Source of the DNA: Reticulitermes lucifugus
Lineage: Eukaryota; Arthropoda; Insecta; Blattodea; Rhinotermitidae
NCBI GenBank assembly: GCA_026260175.1
Contig: JAKCWW010000355.1
Coordinates: 1 to 64,000 of the forward strand
DNA: 64,000 nucleotides
Direction of reading: 5' to 3'
The notes below the pieces were generated by a model. That model did no database searches. It saw only the letters and a program-made list of their open reading frames with translations, and was not told the origin of the DNA. Numbering within the stretch: the first letter of the stretch is position 1; the number at the start of each line of letters is the position of its first letter. Below, in pieces: positions 1 through 13,285 of this stretch. The position numbers were made by a program, and so were the translations under genes.

Positions 1-309
1 GTTGACAGCACAGGGCAACAGAGAGCAGCAGACTGATCTACTATAAAAGTAACAGGTTGACAGTCGAATCATACCTCGGCTGGGTTACAAATCATCGTGA
101 ATGAGGATTTTGGTCCTTACTGACTCTCAAAAGAAAGTCGAGATGGTTTCTTGAAAGAGGTATTCATAATAATCTTTAATGCTGCATCATTCAAGATCTG
201 AGGTGTCACACAGCCTTGCTGAAATAAAATTCTTCCTTAATCATGACATTTTAATACATTTCATCCTAACATTTTGACTGTTATTTAACAATGCTATCAT
301 TTGCTAATA

Positions 310-450
310 TTATAGAGTTCCTTGTAGATCAATGATTGAGCCAGGAGCACTTCGTCCACCACAAATTCCATATGGCCTGGCCTGAGATCGAACCCGGGCA
401 TCCTTATTAAGAGGCCGGCAACCAACAGCCTGAGCCATAATACGATCAAA
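310..450 (-). mobile_element. tRNA-derived SINE, widespread arthropod type
   Basis: Read on the minus strand, this stretch has a polymerase III internal promoter. A box A-like TGGCTCAGGCTGTTGG lies at 422-437 and a box B-like GGTTCGATCTC at 384-399, about 40 bp apart as in a tRNA head. The body that follows (GGAATTTGTGGTGGACGAAG) matches the one at 44.6 kb and a SINE I recall from many arthropods, whose body reads roughly ATTTGTGCTGGACAAAGCGG. The copy is short, ends near 310, and has no clear tail or target-site duplication, so it is probably an old 3'-truncated insertion. SINEs encode no protein and depend on a partner LINE for movement. Confidence 0.6.
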
Positions 451-2440
451 CTGTGAACCTATCAGCCCCAATGGTATATGTTTTAGTATACTCGTACATT
501 TGTCAACAGCAGCATGGAAGAAATTACACAGTGAAAGGCTGCATAACATGTGTTCTTCACTGCATATTACTACGACACTAGATCCATCTGACTCAGGATC
601 GTGACCAGTGACAGGCATTTCTGAAAGCAAAAATGAAGCACTGGCTGATGGAGAATTGCTCGGGAAGCTGAGCAACATTCACCCTCTGAAAATGGACTCT
701 GCTCCATGCAGTGGGTCAATTAAAGATTCAATACAGTGTTCAAAATAATCCACCAATGTAATCCACAAGGAGCCAGTTGGGTCCAGATCACATACTTACA
801 CACTACTTATTTAAGATAATTTTCAGTACCATCTTCCAATCTATGTTTACGTCTTATCAATGACATAATCGATTCATATTTTGAAATAAAAACTTTGTAA
901 GCACCTCCGATCACCCACATTAATTCTACATGTCCCATGGACCATCATATCAAAGTTTTTTAAGAGTAATGCTCTATCCCTTGCCACTTCATCTTTTTTG
1001 GTTTCATAAATAGCTGATAAATTCCTGACCAGCTTTGAGATTAACAGCTTATGAAAACGCGCTATGCTCAGTGGAGTTCGCAGACCCAGAGCTGTTACAA
1101 CTAGACACCAATCGCAGTATGAGAAACTTGACCCTGGCACTGCAAGTCACAGAAAATCACTTCACCGGCAGAAATAGCGCCCATTTAAATTGTACTTGTA
1201 GCACACAAAGGCTCTAAAACCTCTTTCTACCATCATGTGTTTTCTTGGCAGTTTAGGTATTTAGAAATGTAATGTGTATCCAGAAAAGAACCAATGGTTG
1301 CCGAAGATAAACCCATGGGATTGTCTACTCTAGTCCTAACAATCTCCCCAGCATCGCAGACGTCGTTTCCTCTCCAAGCATGCAGTACTTCACAAGCTGA
1401 GGAATAAAAGGGTCACACCTGATGCAGGGTAAGAAATCCGTCAGGATTTCCGATATGAATGTTCATCCTCCTTCTACGTTGTTTTCTTGCTCCTCCTTTT
1501 TATTCCGGACTCTTCACCTTCAAAACATCACAGCATCTCTTGCGTCTGTTGTATTGAAATTATCTTGTAGAACGGCAAAACGGAGCAAAACTGCTTCCTA
1601 TCTCGAACACAAAGCCGCGAAAAGATATGGGGCAGTCAAGGGGCAGATACACGCCTTCTCCTCTAACTACATTAAGGTGAGTAGTCAGCTTCACGTTGTT
1701 TCCGCTGTACAGCAGCTGTACACTGTGAAACAGCCACCGGTACCCACTTTACACAAGGCTGGATAGACATTGCAGCCGGTCTGCACATTGTGGCGGAGAC
1801 AAAAGTCCTTACGCCTGCCAGGAATTAAATCCCAATCATTCAGCCGGTACCTAATTGAAGAGACGGGGGAAACATTACTATGCAAATTACTATGCAATTC
1901 TTCCTGTGTGTACAGTGTATTGAGCTTCATCTTATAAGAGTATACCAAACCTTCGTAATAAACAATTTTTATTTCTAGCTACTCTTGCAATGCTACATGC
2001 GGACAGAACTACAGAATTTTAACTCGTACACTTTTATACTTTATAAATACGGAAAAATAGGTGTGGTGGCACGATGGGCCTCTTCCGAAGTAACTAAGCG
2101 CTAGAAAGTCCTGAGGAACTTCCTTTTAATTTAAGAAGTTATAAATTGTTAAAAGTTTTCAATTATTCGCACTGATTGAACATACTCTGCATACTAAAGC
2201 ACGTACAAAATTACATTACTGACAGGAGTAATTAAATAACAGGATGTTTCAAACTCTGGCTTGACATTCTGGAAGGGTTTTTGAAATACGAATTACACCG
2301 AATTTGGGGTTGACTCCAGTTGACTTTCATACCAAGTTGTGGAGCTAGTAATTAAATAATAAATAAATGCTCACCGGTAATACGAATTGAATTTTTTGAA
2401 ACATATGCATGTTCATTCACATTTTGAAAGAGAAACTGCC
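451..2440. other. Anonymous stretch, no gene recognised
   Basis: I see no gene here. Open frames are short (114 codons at most, at 1422-1766) and resemble no family I know. A patch at 690-735 (GGACTCTGCTCCATGCAGTG) loosely resembles the extreme 3' tail of LINE family A, but is too short to call. A 12-bp unit containing ATTACTATGCAA is repeated side by side near 1873-1897. Confidence 0.5.
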
Positions 2441-2900
2441 GCACTCAATGAAGCATGAGGGAAGACAGACAGAAAGAAAGAAAGAAACGGCGAAGCAAAG
2501 TGATCAGAGAGATGGAAAGTAAAAATGCACTGAACTCTGATAAAGAAGAAAAACTAAAACAAAAGGAAACAAGACCAGAAATATAATTTATAGAAAATAA
2601 AAATAACAAGAAGATTACGCAAATACACAGATCAGAAGAAAAACACAAGGAAATAAGTAAGGAAAGTATAACAAAAAACAAAACAGAGTAAAGAATAAAT
2701 ACATAAAACGAGAGGGTGAAGAACAGACAAAATAAAGTTACGAAAGGGGAAAACGAGCCAAATGCAAAAGGACTGAGAAAAGAAGAATTAAATAAGATTC
2801 AAATAAAATGCCCAAAAAATGTACTGAAATAGAATATAAGAAACAACACAAAAACAGAAACATAATCACATCAAAATATGGAGGATCTAAACGACGATAA
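2441..2900. repeat. Purine-rich (A/G) low-complexity tract
   Basis: The plus strand is strongly A/G-biased for about 450 bp. It contains a short GAAA run near 2470-2486 and many GAAAA/AGAAA words. The minus-strand frame at 2445-2681 is a by-product: it is only Ser/Leu/Phe-rich translation of the C/T strand. Confidence 0.6.
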
Positions 2901-5560
2901 ACGGAAGGGAATTAAATACTGAAATATAGCAAGCACACTTCCAGCAGCATAAATGATTTGTTGTAATGAGAGCTAAGCAGTGTTATAAACCAAATGGTTC
3001 CTAGTGTACGCTCCGGCAAAGCCACGACAACAATGGAAACACTTCGCACGTTACAGAACAACTTCCGATGTACTGTACGTCAGACTTAATTGTCTCAACA
3101 GAACACGTCGGGTGTGTGTTGTCTCCAAATCACATTTGCTTGGCTCTGTTTCTTTGGGCGTGCCTTTGAAGTAACAAGGTTAACTGAACCGTCATTGCGA
3201 CCAAGAAACTCTGAGTTCTGAGTTGGCTTGTCACATTCAAANAAAAAAAAAAAAAAAAAGGAAATGCGATTTGAAATCTGTTACTGGAATGCATAAGCGA
3301 GGGCTGAAAAATTATGGTCTAAATCCGGTACATGTTTACGATGACGGTAGCCTGTTAGGGGATAATATGTTACCATAAACAATAATAAAGAAATCCTTAT
3401 ATGCCAAAGAAAAGAAAGAAAATACTGTACGAATAAATATGCATAAAACTGAATAAAGCACATTACGTGTAACTAATTTCAGCTTGGTCTATGTTTTAAG
3501 TTATATTCAGTTTTTCATGACTATTTAAATATTGTGTAAAAACGTCAAACGAAATAAATATGATTCGTGATTAAATCTGTAAAATACATTTTGGAAATGT
3601 TTGTTATTTTTGGGTTTAAAAACTGTTATATTTCCTTATGCCTTCCAATTGCCGAATATCAGAAAAAGAAAAAAATGAGTTTGTTAATAGTTTATATATA
3701 TATGTGAAATGTGATATTTTACTTTGAGGGATGAAGTGGCTACATGTTTTTGCGAAGTTCTTAAAAAATCATTTGGGCTTGAATCTACACAGAATAATTT
3801 AGAATGTTGCATAACAAGGAGATGCGAAATTTATACCCATAATCTGGGGTTGTTAGAACAGTGAAATCTAGACATCTGCGTTGGGATGTGGGAGACACGG
3901 AAGGCAAAGAAAAATTTCTCGTGGAAAACTCTTGGAAAAGGACCATCTGTAGAAGAAAAAATAAAACTGGAGGATTCAATTAAGTTGCAGCGTAGACAAC
4001 TTTGTTTTGATGATCGGATAATGAGATTCCGGTACTTTTATTTAATAGAAAGAAAATTCGGATATAAATGCAAATTACAAAATAACAAGTACTTTATGTT
4101 GATGATGGTGAAATATTCTGTAAAGATCGAGAGCCCACACATAGATGAGTTGGCTATCCCGATAGTCTTTTGTGGTTTTCGTAAGTCTCTCTTAGCAATT
4201 GCCTATATATTACTCCAATTAGGCTGCGACCACTCCCTTGCAAATACTATCCGATTCATCAGTCATTAAAACTCCTGCCATTTAACGTTATATAATCTGA
4301 ATTACTGACATCGTGGAAAAAACACGAAAATTTTAAAATATTATTTAGCGTCCAACGTACTTATTATGTATCACGCCAGCGCACTGTGTAACTAAAGGCA
4401 AAATGGCGGTAATTCAACAGCTGAAGAATCTATCTTACTTATGAGAATAGTTCCATATGAATAGTATAAAGTTCCATAGTTCCACACAGCCAATCCTGAA
4501 ATAGGATTTGCTTTAACATTATGGAAGTTACGCGTGGGGTTACAACGTGTACGTTAGAACATAAATGCAGATGTTGCTAAGAAGTGCAGCAGACCATAAC
4601 CTAAAAACTGGAATAAAGCTTCATAGAAAATTAACTGTTATTGAAACCGTTCCAAATAGGGGGCAATGGAACTACCTTTAAATACTGCCAAGCAGAAACA
4701 GACTTACATTTGAAGGAGACGTGAAAACTGAAACTCAACCAATTAAGGATTTCGTTGAAAGCAAGTGTTGAGGAGCACACTGCACGGAGAGGGGAAGGGT
4801 CTGTGAGATGAGAAAGGGGGAGGTGAATATAAATGAGGGAGCGAGAGGAAGTGAATAATTGTGCTAATGAAGTCACGTGATAATGACGTCATATTCAATC
4901 ATGGGGGGGTTCCGTTGTACAATAAGTAGGCGTACCTACCTCGGGAGATCCTCCGCACAGAACAATGATCTCCGCTATAGTATGGAAAGTGCATTGTGTG
5001 CTGTACACCTCTGTCACAGTAAATCAACAGCGGTTAACCAATACACGTCTGGGTGCTCTGAACGCATGCAATTATTAGTCTCAGAACTGGCATGCTTCAG
5101 GGTGAGAGAAAGGTAATGGTGAACACGGAATAAACATTTTGGTTAAATAACTAAATGCATTTAACGTTAATACTGTCCTAAATAAATATGTTTAACAATT
5201 ATAAACCTTGCTTGGCTTCTCCATACTTTAATTGTAATCACGTTCTCCAACATATATCAACTCATAATACTCGTTCTATATTACAGTAACGTCGATATGA
5301 AAACAGATTCATAGAGCAAATTATTATTCTTATGCAGGTGTACAACAATAACAATAATGTTACTTACATATCTAAGACACGCATTTCTAATACTACAAAT
5401 ACAAAACATGCAGCGCAGTGGACAGACAAAAAAAACACAGAACGTTTTGCGCAACATTTCAATACATCGCAAATACTACATCTTATCAAATGACCTAGCC
5501 CAAGATTTCACTTTCAAACTACTTTCGCCTTCCAGTTGCTTTCCTTCTTCCTTCTTTACC
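2901..5560. other. Anonymous stretch with a poly-A run and one unresolved base
   Basis: No gene is recognised. A run of about 19 A's at 3241-3259 carries a single N at 3242, probably a homopolymer that could not be called. It could be the tail of a retroposed copy, but no recognisable SINE or LINE body lies directly upstream. The 127-codon frame at 3886-4269 is within the length expected by chance and has no recognisable domain. Confidence 0.45.
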
Positions 5561-5850
5561 CACCTTCTTGCCTCATAATTTTTCCAATCATATCTTCTAT
5601 TTTATTCTTCTAGTATTTAAATTTTCATTTGTTTTTCTATGCATTACCCTAACTCTGATCCTATCGCCTATCCTGAAATTTCCTTTCCACTTCTTCGCAG
5701 TTAAATTTCATTCTTATTTTCTGTCTTTTTATGTTTTTATATAATTTTCAATTCCAACCTTCAAACTTCCTTTCCTTTTTTATTCGTATTTTTGCATGTA
5801 GTCTCCCATTCACATTATGCTTCTTTTCCTGACTGTTATTTGATTACGCT
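5561..5850. repeat. Pyrimidine-rich (T/C) low-complexity tract
   Basis: This T- and C-rich stretch has repeated TTCCTT, TTTTC and TATTTT words and no tRNA-like head or coding signal. It lies just upstream of a SINE B copy. Confidence 0.5.
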
Positions 5851-5854
5851 ACAC

Positions 5855-6080
5855 ATGCAAACCGAGTGTTGGTAGGTCGATTCCAGGTAGGGGTAAGAGA
5901 TTCTTCTCTTCCGTACAGCATCCAAACCATCTCTGCGTCTCACACAAACTCACATCCACTGAACATCACAGCTCTTCTCTACGATAAAGCGGGCGGAGCG
6001 TGACAGCTGACCACTCGTCTCCATCTAGTGCCGAGGCCAAACAAAGTGTAAAGCCGTAGCTCCACTAACCCCACACGTCC
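5855..6080 (+). mobile_element. SINE B copy (GGTAAAGCGGCCG-body family)
   Basis: A box B-like GGTCGATTCC lies at 5876-5885 and runs into GGTAGGGGTAAGAGATT, as in the fuller copy at 32.65 kb. The body then has AAAGCGGGCGGAGCGTGACAG, ACCACTCGTCTCCATCTAGT and GCCGAGGCCA, the blocks shared by all copies of this family here. The 5' head is shortened. The family appears tRNA-derived; the name SINE B is local to this report. Confidence 0.6.
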
Positions 6081-8700
6081 TCATGTTGTGCAGCTTAATT
6101 AAGCACAGAAGCAACTTTACACTTACATTTACCTTACTTTCACTCTTCAGCTTTTCACTTCTTACCTTCGATTCCCCTCAGAACTTCCCCAGTTTACGAC
6201 CCCCCTTTCTTTGTTTCTCCTCTTTAATTTTTCCCTGAGTTTCCACTTGTTCCGTTTAGTGTGGAATATAATTCTCACCTAAACATCCCGGCAGGGAATC
6301 TAGGCGTTTTACTTTTTAGTAGAACCTAAAAAAATCCCAGCTTGTACCGTGCAGTGCGTGCATGCGGTAATGACAGAAATAAATCTAATTTTAAATAGCA
6401 GTTGGTAGAGGGAGGCCATTACCTCAAGAGGGTCTGCATTGTTAATCAACTTTAAAATTACATTAAGCTTCGATTAATAGATTAAAATACACAAAGTAAC
6501 ATTTTTAACAAGCACGCCCAGAGATACTGTACTATTAACATGGCATTAACGTGAGCCGACGCTTTTAATAATTCGACCGCGACATTCAGTGTCAATACTC
6601 TTACAATAGCCGATATTTGCGCTGAGCTTTGAAGAGGATATCCTGTGAAAACAAGTGAATATCTTGATATCATATGCACTGCTGAGTTAGTCTCCGTACA
6701 CTGTCATGAAGAACATAATTACTGCAGGAGATCTTTAATTTGAGAGAACACTGGGAATACAGATTGAAAACAGTGGGTATATCTTAGTTTGTGTATTTCA
6801 CTTACTACAAGACCGCTGCCGAATCACCCATCACCAAACAGAAAGGCAGCACATAGTAAGAAGAAGGGAAATACAAGCTAGCGTTTGCAGCTGTCGTCTG
6901 TACGTAATTTTTATATGCGGCATTATTATTACAAATAACGTACGCTAGAACGATTTATCTTGTACGAAACACTGCGAAGCAAGTCGACAAGTCGACAAGT
7001 CTTACACTTGTGGAAGGAAATTTCTTGTTTTACCTCATGCATATGTTTGCTGCCGGATATACATAGTAACCAGAGCGTAATCCGCAGTGACGTTCTGCAT
7101 AGAGAAATGGAAATCCAGCAGGATATTGTATTAATTTACAGACATGTAAATTCCAATGCACACTACATCACGACTATAACCCTTCTGAATTCTAAAACCT
7201 TAACCACACTAAGTCACCGACCCTACTAATACCTTCACCGCAGACTTGATTTACTTTTGGTATTTGCACATTTTCAGTAAACTTCGTGTTCTAAGTGCAC
7301 TTGACCACGTGAAGCGCTGGTGGGGTGGTCTCAATACATGAGACCCAGCAGCAAATATGTTAACAAGCAGTCACTAACAGACATCAAGGCATGTTACTGT
7401 ACGGCGGGGGTTGGGCTGGGTAGCTATCTGCTCCTCGCCTTAAAGATCTAACATTTCAAGAAATGTCACCATTTGGAAAATGATATTAAATGGGACTCAC
7501 AAAAATAAGGTGAAAATATGTGGAATGGTTTCAGTTGACTAAGGACACGATCCAGTTGTGAGCCATTGTAAGAGAGAAAAGGCAACAAACCTTTCATGAA
7601 CTGAAAGTGTGTAATTTTTTAGAGGAGAAAGCTCCACGAGTTGGTGTTTGAATATTCAGCAATGACGCGGTGAGGAAACCAAATCCGGCATCGCAATTCA
7701 ATGGTTAGTTACATTAAGGCAGAGGCCTAACTAACTACAACCATAATTCCTTCTTCAAACTTTTGAAATATTTACATCAATTATTCATAAACGTTTAAAT
7801 TAGCTAAATTATCTTCGTACAAACAGAATATTTTTGCTGCAAACTGATTAGCATGGGATGTTATGAAAATGCCACGCCGTTTTACTAAGGTTACGTGTAA
7901 TTAAAAGAGTTTGCTGTCAGGATTTCAATACGTTCTAAAAACCTTGGAATCCAGTGTAGACTGCATAGTCGAAGACATGTTCCACGTTTCGTAAACAATC
8001 ATGTATATGTATATGTATATATATATATATAATGTTAACATTCTAAAAGTTCAGTCATCCCTGTGCCATGCCGACGTGTGACTGGGAACAAAATCGATAT
8101 GAGCCTTAAGCTTTACGATCCGGCCTTTCTCTGTTCAGAAAACAGTCCTCAGTGCCTACTGAATAAGAGGCTCTGTACTCCGTTTGGACGCTGTGATAAA
8201 AAGTAAAATATCTATCCCGACGGAGATGGAAACCGGTCGTCCAGCCAACATACAGTCGCTTTACTGACTGAGATATCCCAGACTACGTAAGAGCATTTCC
8301 TTAAAAACTGGCAATCCCTTAGAGTCTCATGAAATTCCTTGCCTGTTTTACAACCAGATGGTTTATTAATGTTTTCACAAGAACAAGTCTCTGAGCCATA
8401 TCCTGAATCGGGGATGCAACCTCACATCGTACTTCATGAAATTGTTTTAGTATTACTCCTGTCCCCAAACTACACACACACACAGACACCTCAAAAGTGA
8501 TATTCATTTTGGACTATAATTTTGTCATGTATAGTTGCCATCCTGCTTAACAAATGTGTCGTCAAGAACATCTTAATTTCATCAGCGGTATAATACGGTT
8601 TAAATTTTTAAGTAATTTCCCTCGTCTAAATGTTACTTCCCCCTCTTTCTTATAGCCAAACACTCTTTTCGTCATACTTTCTAGAACACCTTCATCTTAT
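6081..8700. other. Anonymous stretch, no gene recognised
   Basis: I see no gene. The only local structure is simple sequence: a TATG/TA run at about 8000-8030, a short CA run near 8472-8483, and a triple AAGTCGAC near 6980-6998. All open frames are below 90 codons. Confidence 0.5.
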
Positions 8701-8710
8701 GCCTTCATTT

Positions 8711-8929
8711 TAGTAGTAGTAGCAGCAGCAGCAGTATTAATAGTGGTGGTGGTGGTGCTGCTTCTGCTGCTGCTGGTGGTAGTAGCAGTAATGGTAGTCG
8801 TGGCAGCAGCAGCAGTAGTAGTAGTAGTCGTCGTAGTAGTGGCAGTAGTAGCGGTAGTAGTAGTAGTAGTAGTGATAGTAGTAGTAGCGGTAGTAGTGAC
8901 AGTGATAGTAGTGGTAGTAGTAGTAGTAC
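8711..8929. repeat. Compound trinucleotide microsatellite (GTA/GTG/GCA)n
   Basis: About 219 bp are built almost purely of GTA, GTG, GCA and GTC triplets in one phase, with a few interruptions. Because the unit is three bases long and lacks stops in several phases, it opens a Val/Ala-rich frame on plus and a Leu-rich frame on minus. Neither shows anything outside the repeat that would support a gene. Confidence 0.95.
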
Positions 8930-11900
8930 GATTAAAGGCGCGTCGATTGCAGCCGAAACTTCACAACCATATAAAAACACCTACTTTTAAAGTCTATCTT
9001 AGATAGCAGAATGAAAGACGAAAATTTCTGAATAAAATGGTATCCAGTATTTCCCGATCTAACTTCTTGCAACTTCTTTCACTGTCATAATGTATTTCTT
9101 ACTTGCTTTGTCGCTCCAAAATGTTTGAAGTTCGTCACATATTCAGAAGTTGCGTTTCCAAAGGACATTACACATATTCATTTGATGATTTTATCCTCCT
9201 TCACGACGACAATATACAAACGTGTAGGCCAACTAAGTGCTCCCCACAGTTGCTCCCTAGTCCAACGTCCTTTGTAGCGTCAATAGTCCTCTTCACCCTC
9301 TTTTGTTCAACAAGGCGACACTTTAGAAAGAGTGATAAAATTTGCCTCTTTATTACAAAACATCCGCACCAAATTTCACTGCATGTTATGCGCATGAAAC
9401 ACGGGTTGAATGGCGTTAGTCTCACTTTAAACGTAAGAAGCTGGCTCAGTCGCTATGCTGCAACATTTCGTGGGAGAGGAAAAACATTACAAGCAAACCG
9501 CAACGGTATTCATCACACCAGACAATTAAATGAACTTTCCAGTGTCGGCCTCGGTGCACTGTACTGACCTTTAATTGTTCACATGCTGGCGGCTTCAGTG
9601 CACCGTACGTTCGTGCATGCATTTTAGGGTACTATAAATATAAAACCCTACAGTCCTGGGCAGAAGTTGGAACTTAAGCCCCAACGTCACTACAAGGTTA
9701 AAATATAAGTTATTTCTTTGTATTACTTGTCAGCTACATATGTTGAGCAACGTGGAATGAAAAATTATGAAGGGGTTAGAGGTGTAACTTAGAAATACAA
9801 CGAATATCTCTGTCGAGCTCTGCAGATCCACGGGCCCAGTGAATGCAAAGCAAGAGTATTCACTGCTACATCGTACACTTCGGTTCAGGTCATTCACAAG
9901 CGCACAATTTTATACGGCGTATCACTTATCTTGTGAAAGAAAAATGGAATACGTTGATAAAATGTTAGTCAGCATTACCATGAGTCACTGATTACTTCAC
10001 TCCACTAACAGTAACTTTTAACTAAATTCGTATGAAACAGTTTTGTAATAACGTATCTGATTTTTTTAATTTTTCACGGCTAGCTTTCACATAAAAGTAG
10101 CTTTCGACGCCTGAGTCGCGTCTTATAGATTTATAGCCATTTACATACCCATTATCTTTGAAAGCCACCACCAGGTTTAACAACGTATGCACAGTTATAT
10201 TACTTACAGATTACTGTCGCATGGACCCTTATCACTAACAATCCTATTTTCTTTTACAGCCGCAAAGGCTGCTACAGCATCAGGGAACATTTATCGTTTA
10301 AATCATAGTATTAACAATGCACCATGTGCCCGGTGTACAGTTGTGTGAGTCGGGTTAACGGCTGCAATGAAAGGTTATCCGTGCCCAACACCAAGACAAA
10401 TATTTAAACTGCGCCACTTTACTGACATCCATAACCATTCCGTGTGTTTGGAGTTTCCCAACACGTCGACAGGCGCAGCAAGGAAGGGCCAACAAATTTT
10501 TATATGGAATATTTCTAGTGAAATTAACGTTTATAATTAAATATCATTAAACATGAGAGTGCGAGGGTAAGTTAACCGAAGGGGAACTGGAACCCATGAA
10601 AATTAGAGCGTCACACCAGAAAATACATCAAGGAAAGAATGTTTTTGAGAATACTGTATAGAATTATAAATTTTCCGTAATAATTGTGTGTTAATGGTGA
10701 AAGGGAGAAATACTGTGTCATAATTGGCCAGGCAAAAGGGAAGTTTCTGAACTGTAGCCTAGGAGGAGGCACTCAGAAGCACAACTGAGTTAACTTTGAT
10801 TCAGTTCTGAACAGAAAATCATAACGTGTAACTTTGCTGTGGTCATAGAAACTCTCCAGTTCATTTCTCACGTCACTGCGTTGGTCTTTCCTGTAATTAA
10901 ATGCACTTTAAATTCAAAGTACTAGAAGGCACACACAACAGTGAGTAAAAGTTACAACATAAAAACAGTCGTGAAAGTTACAAGTAACTTCATGAAATTA
11001 ATTTTGGTATTTCATAGTCAGCATCCTGACGAAACAAAACTTTTGTGTAGGGATTAAAGAAACCTGGTACATCAAAACTTTTGGGAATAATGAATTACTT
11101 TTACATTAATAACATAAATTATATTTATATCTACGTGCTCAATAGAGCCATGTCATTCAATTAAGAGAAGAATTATACTTCTAAGGACACTTTAATGGAA
11201 ACTACTAATAAATGTTACGCACAATATAAAAGAAAACATGCATAGCCAATTATGATCACAAGATATTACCCTCAGTCTTTGCGGACCCGTAATAAAAATG
11301 AAGACAACAGCACGTTCCGTCAAAACGATGGTATGTTAGTAAAGTTGCCAATTTACACGGCTTCACAGCCCACAAAACAGTAGGCTTAATCTTTCCACCG
11401 TAATAACCCCAAATCTCAACTGCGTCATGATATTCATCATTAATTATATTAATTTTAGCAGACTTCATCATACGTGGCTACCACCATTTTGTATGTATTT
11501 CATTTGCCAAGACGATGTTTTCAGACATTCACGCCTCCCAACTCCTTATTCTCAGGGTAGAATATCATCAGGTCTGCATTATATGGGTCAGTGAGACAGC
11601 GAATACCAATGAAGCATTTCTACAAATGACTTCGCAATTTTTAAAACAGGATTGTTACAAAGGAAGTACAAGGGAAATTTGTCCACAAATTCTTCATTGT
11701 AAACGAAATTTAAACTCGTATTAAATAGATTTTGTGTTCCATTTATGAATATAATTCTCAATGATAGAAATTACGTCTACTTTAAAAATTCTAGATATAA
11801 CTCCAAATTTCTGCACCCACACTGCTTATGTCAGATTTAACGTATAAAAGATTTTTTGCATAGAATTTTATAAAACTTAAAATTCTAACTTATTAAAAAC

Positions 11901-12284
11901 TTCCACATGCCCAACTTCAATGCTTCATTGGTTACGGCTTTGAAAGGAAAATATACATTTTTCTTTCGTGTATTTGCCTTTTTCTTCTTCCATAAACAAA
12001 AAAAAATTTGTAAAGTTGCACATTTCTGAAAATTTATTTCATGGTCCTACATTAAGCGATGATGTTGTTTGATGAAATTTTCGGGTGAATAAAAAGGATA
12101 TTATTGTGCATGGCTCTGAAATTGTCTGTGCAGATGGTCCGGTGGGACTTTCGTTCTGAGCCATGTAAGAGGAATGCAACATTGCCTGCAAGAAGCATAG
12201 ACATAGTACACGATTTTACTTCACTGTAACTCTAAGCACTAAAAACAATGATGATAATAAAAATAAAATGCCTGAGAAAACATT
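8930..12284. other. Anonymous stretch, no gene recognised
   Basis: No recognisable gene or repeat. The longest frame, 154 codons at 9103-9567, has no domain or motif I know. An imperfect direct repeat of about 17 bp (GCCTCGGTGCACTGTAC, then GCTTCAGTGCACCGTAC) lies at about 9548 and 9591. Confidence 0.5.
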
Positions 12285-13285
12285 ATCTGTGATTGATCTG
12301 AAAACTAAACTAACAAAATGGACAACTAAGAGTGTACAGGCCAGATATCCCCAGGAAATAATTCAACCCGGCATTGACAAACAGCCACACATACCTGGCT
12401 GAAGAAAAGTGATATATTTCCCAGAAACGTAGGAATTTTTTATTTGTCGGACAGGACGAAGTCATTCCTACACGCCACTGTCTAAAATACATTATCAAGG
12501 ATACCCATGTCGTGTCCGACTAATGTCGCCTTTGTGGCTCTTCATCGGAAACTGTCCAATATATGATTGCCTGATGTCCAAAACTAGCCCAAAATACTTA
12601 TAAACACCGACATTAACAGGTCGCCAAAGTTTTCCATTAGGAACTGGCGACACAGCTTCACCTTCTTGGGGAACCATACAATCCATACTATAAATATGAG
12701 CCGGAAATCGTCCTGCAAAACGACAACTATAACTCTACTGGGATCTTACATTATTGACAGACAAGACTGTTCCTTTCAATCGGCCAGACATGACACTGGT
12801 TGACAGAACAAATAAGGAAGCTGCATTCATTGACATAGCAATTCCATTAACCTACAATCTACTAGCCACAATTACAGAAAAACGTAACTATCAGGAATTG
12901 GCGTTTGAAATCAGACAACAGTGGCAATTGAACAAGATAACTGTTATTCCACTGGTCTTGTCTGCTACGGAGGTCATCCCTAAAATGCTTAACCGAAGCC
13001 TCACTAACCTCAATTTACCACCACACCTACTGTCCCAGGTCCAGACAGTGGCCGTAATAAACACCTGTTCCACAGTGAGAAAATCCTCAATGATGAAGTA
13101 CACTTGCATGATGAAGAGACTTGCAATCCATAATCATCTCAGTTTACTAGGTATCCGGCTTTCTACACTCATTTCAATATTATCTGATGCAAGTCCCCAG
13201 CAGGTACTTGGTTCAAAGCCCCTACTATGGGAGCTTGACAACAGCGGGCATAGCCTGAGATAATCCATAATAATAATAACTACAA
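12285..13285 (+). mobile_element. R4/Dong-like LINE 3' fragment with restriction-like endonuclease
   Basis: This is the decayed C-terminal third of a non-LTR retrotransposon with a restriction-like endonuclease. Order on plus: a KWTTKSVQARYPQEIIQPGI region (about 12317-12378); a zinc-knuckle region, CRLC at 12524-12535 followed by SSSETVQYMIA; an HRHxQVAK-like linker; PYYKYEPEIVLQND; then an open frame from 12754 carrying the nuclease signature RPD (12781-12789), Asp in IDIAIP (about 12832) and the EKRNYQELAFEIRQQW block. In R2/R4-type elements this nuclease nicks the target DNA. Stops and frame changes interrupt the upstream half, while 12754-13095 is intact. The downstream continuation to 13263 looks like 3' UTR, ending in an AAT-rich tail. 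The 5' part and the reverse transcriptase core are missing. The first codon of the open frame is TTG inside the element, not a real start. The family match rests on remembered motifs. Confidence 0.8.

Noticed and set aside
3886-4269. 127-codon plus frame
   Set aside because: About one frame of this length is expected by chance in a window of this size and composition; no motif recognised.
8705-9006. Two overlapping frames of about 90 codons (Leu-rich minus, Val/Ala-rich plus)
   Set aside because: Both are translations of the trinucleotide microsatellite; nothing outside the repeat supports a gene.
9103-9567. 154-codon plus frame
   Set aside because: Length is only mildly unusual for chance, with no domain, no homology I can recall and no coding-like composition.
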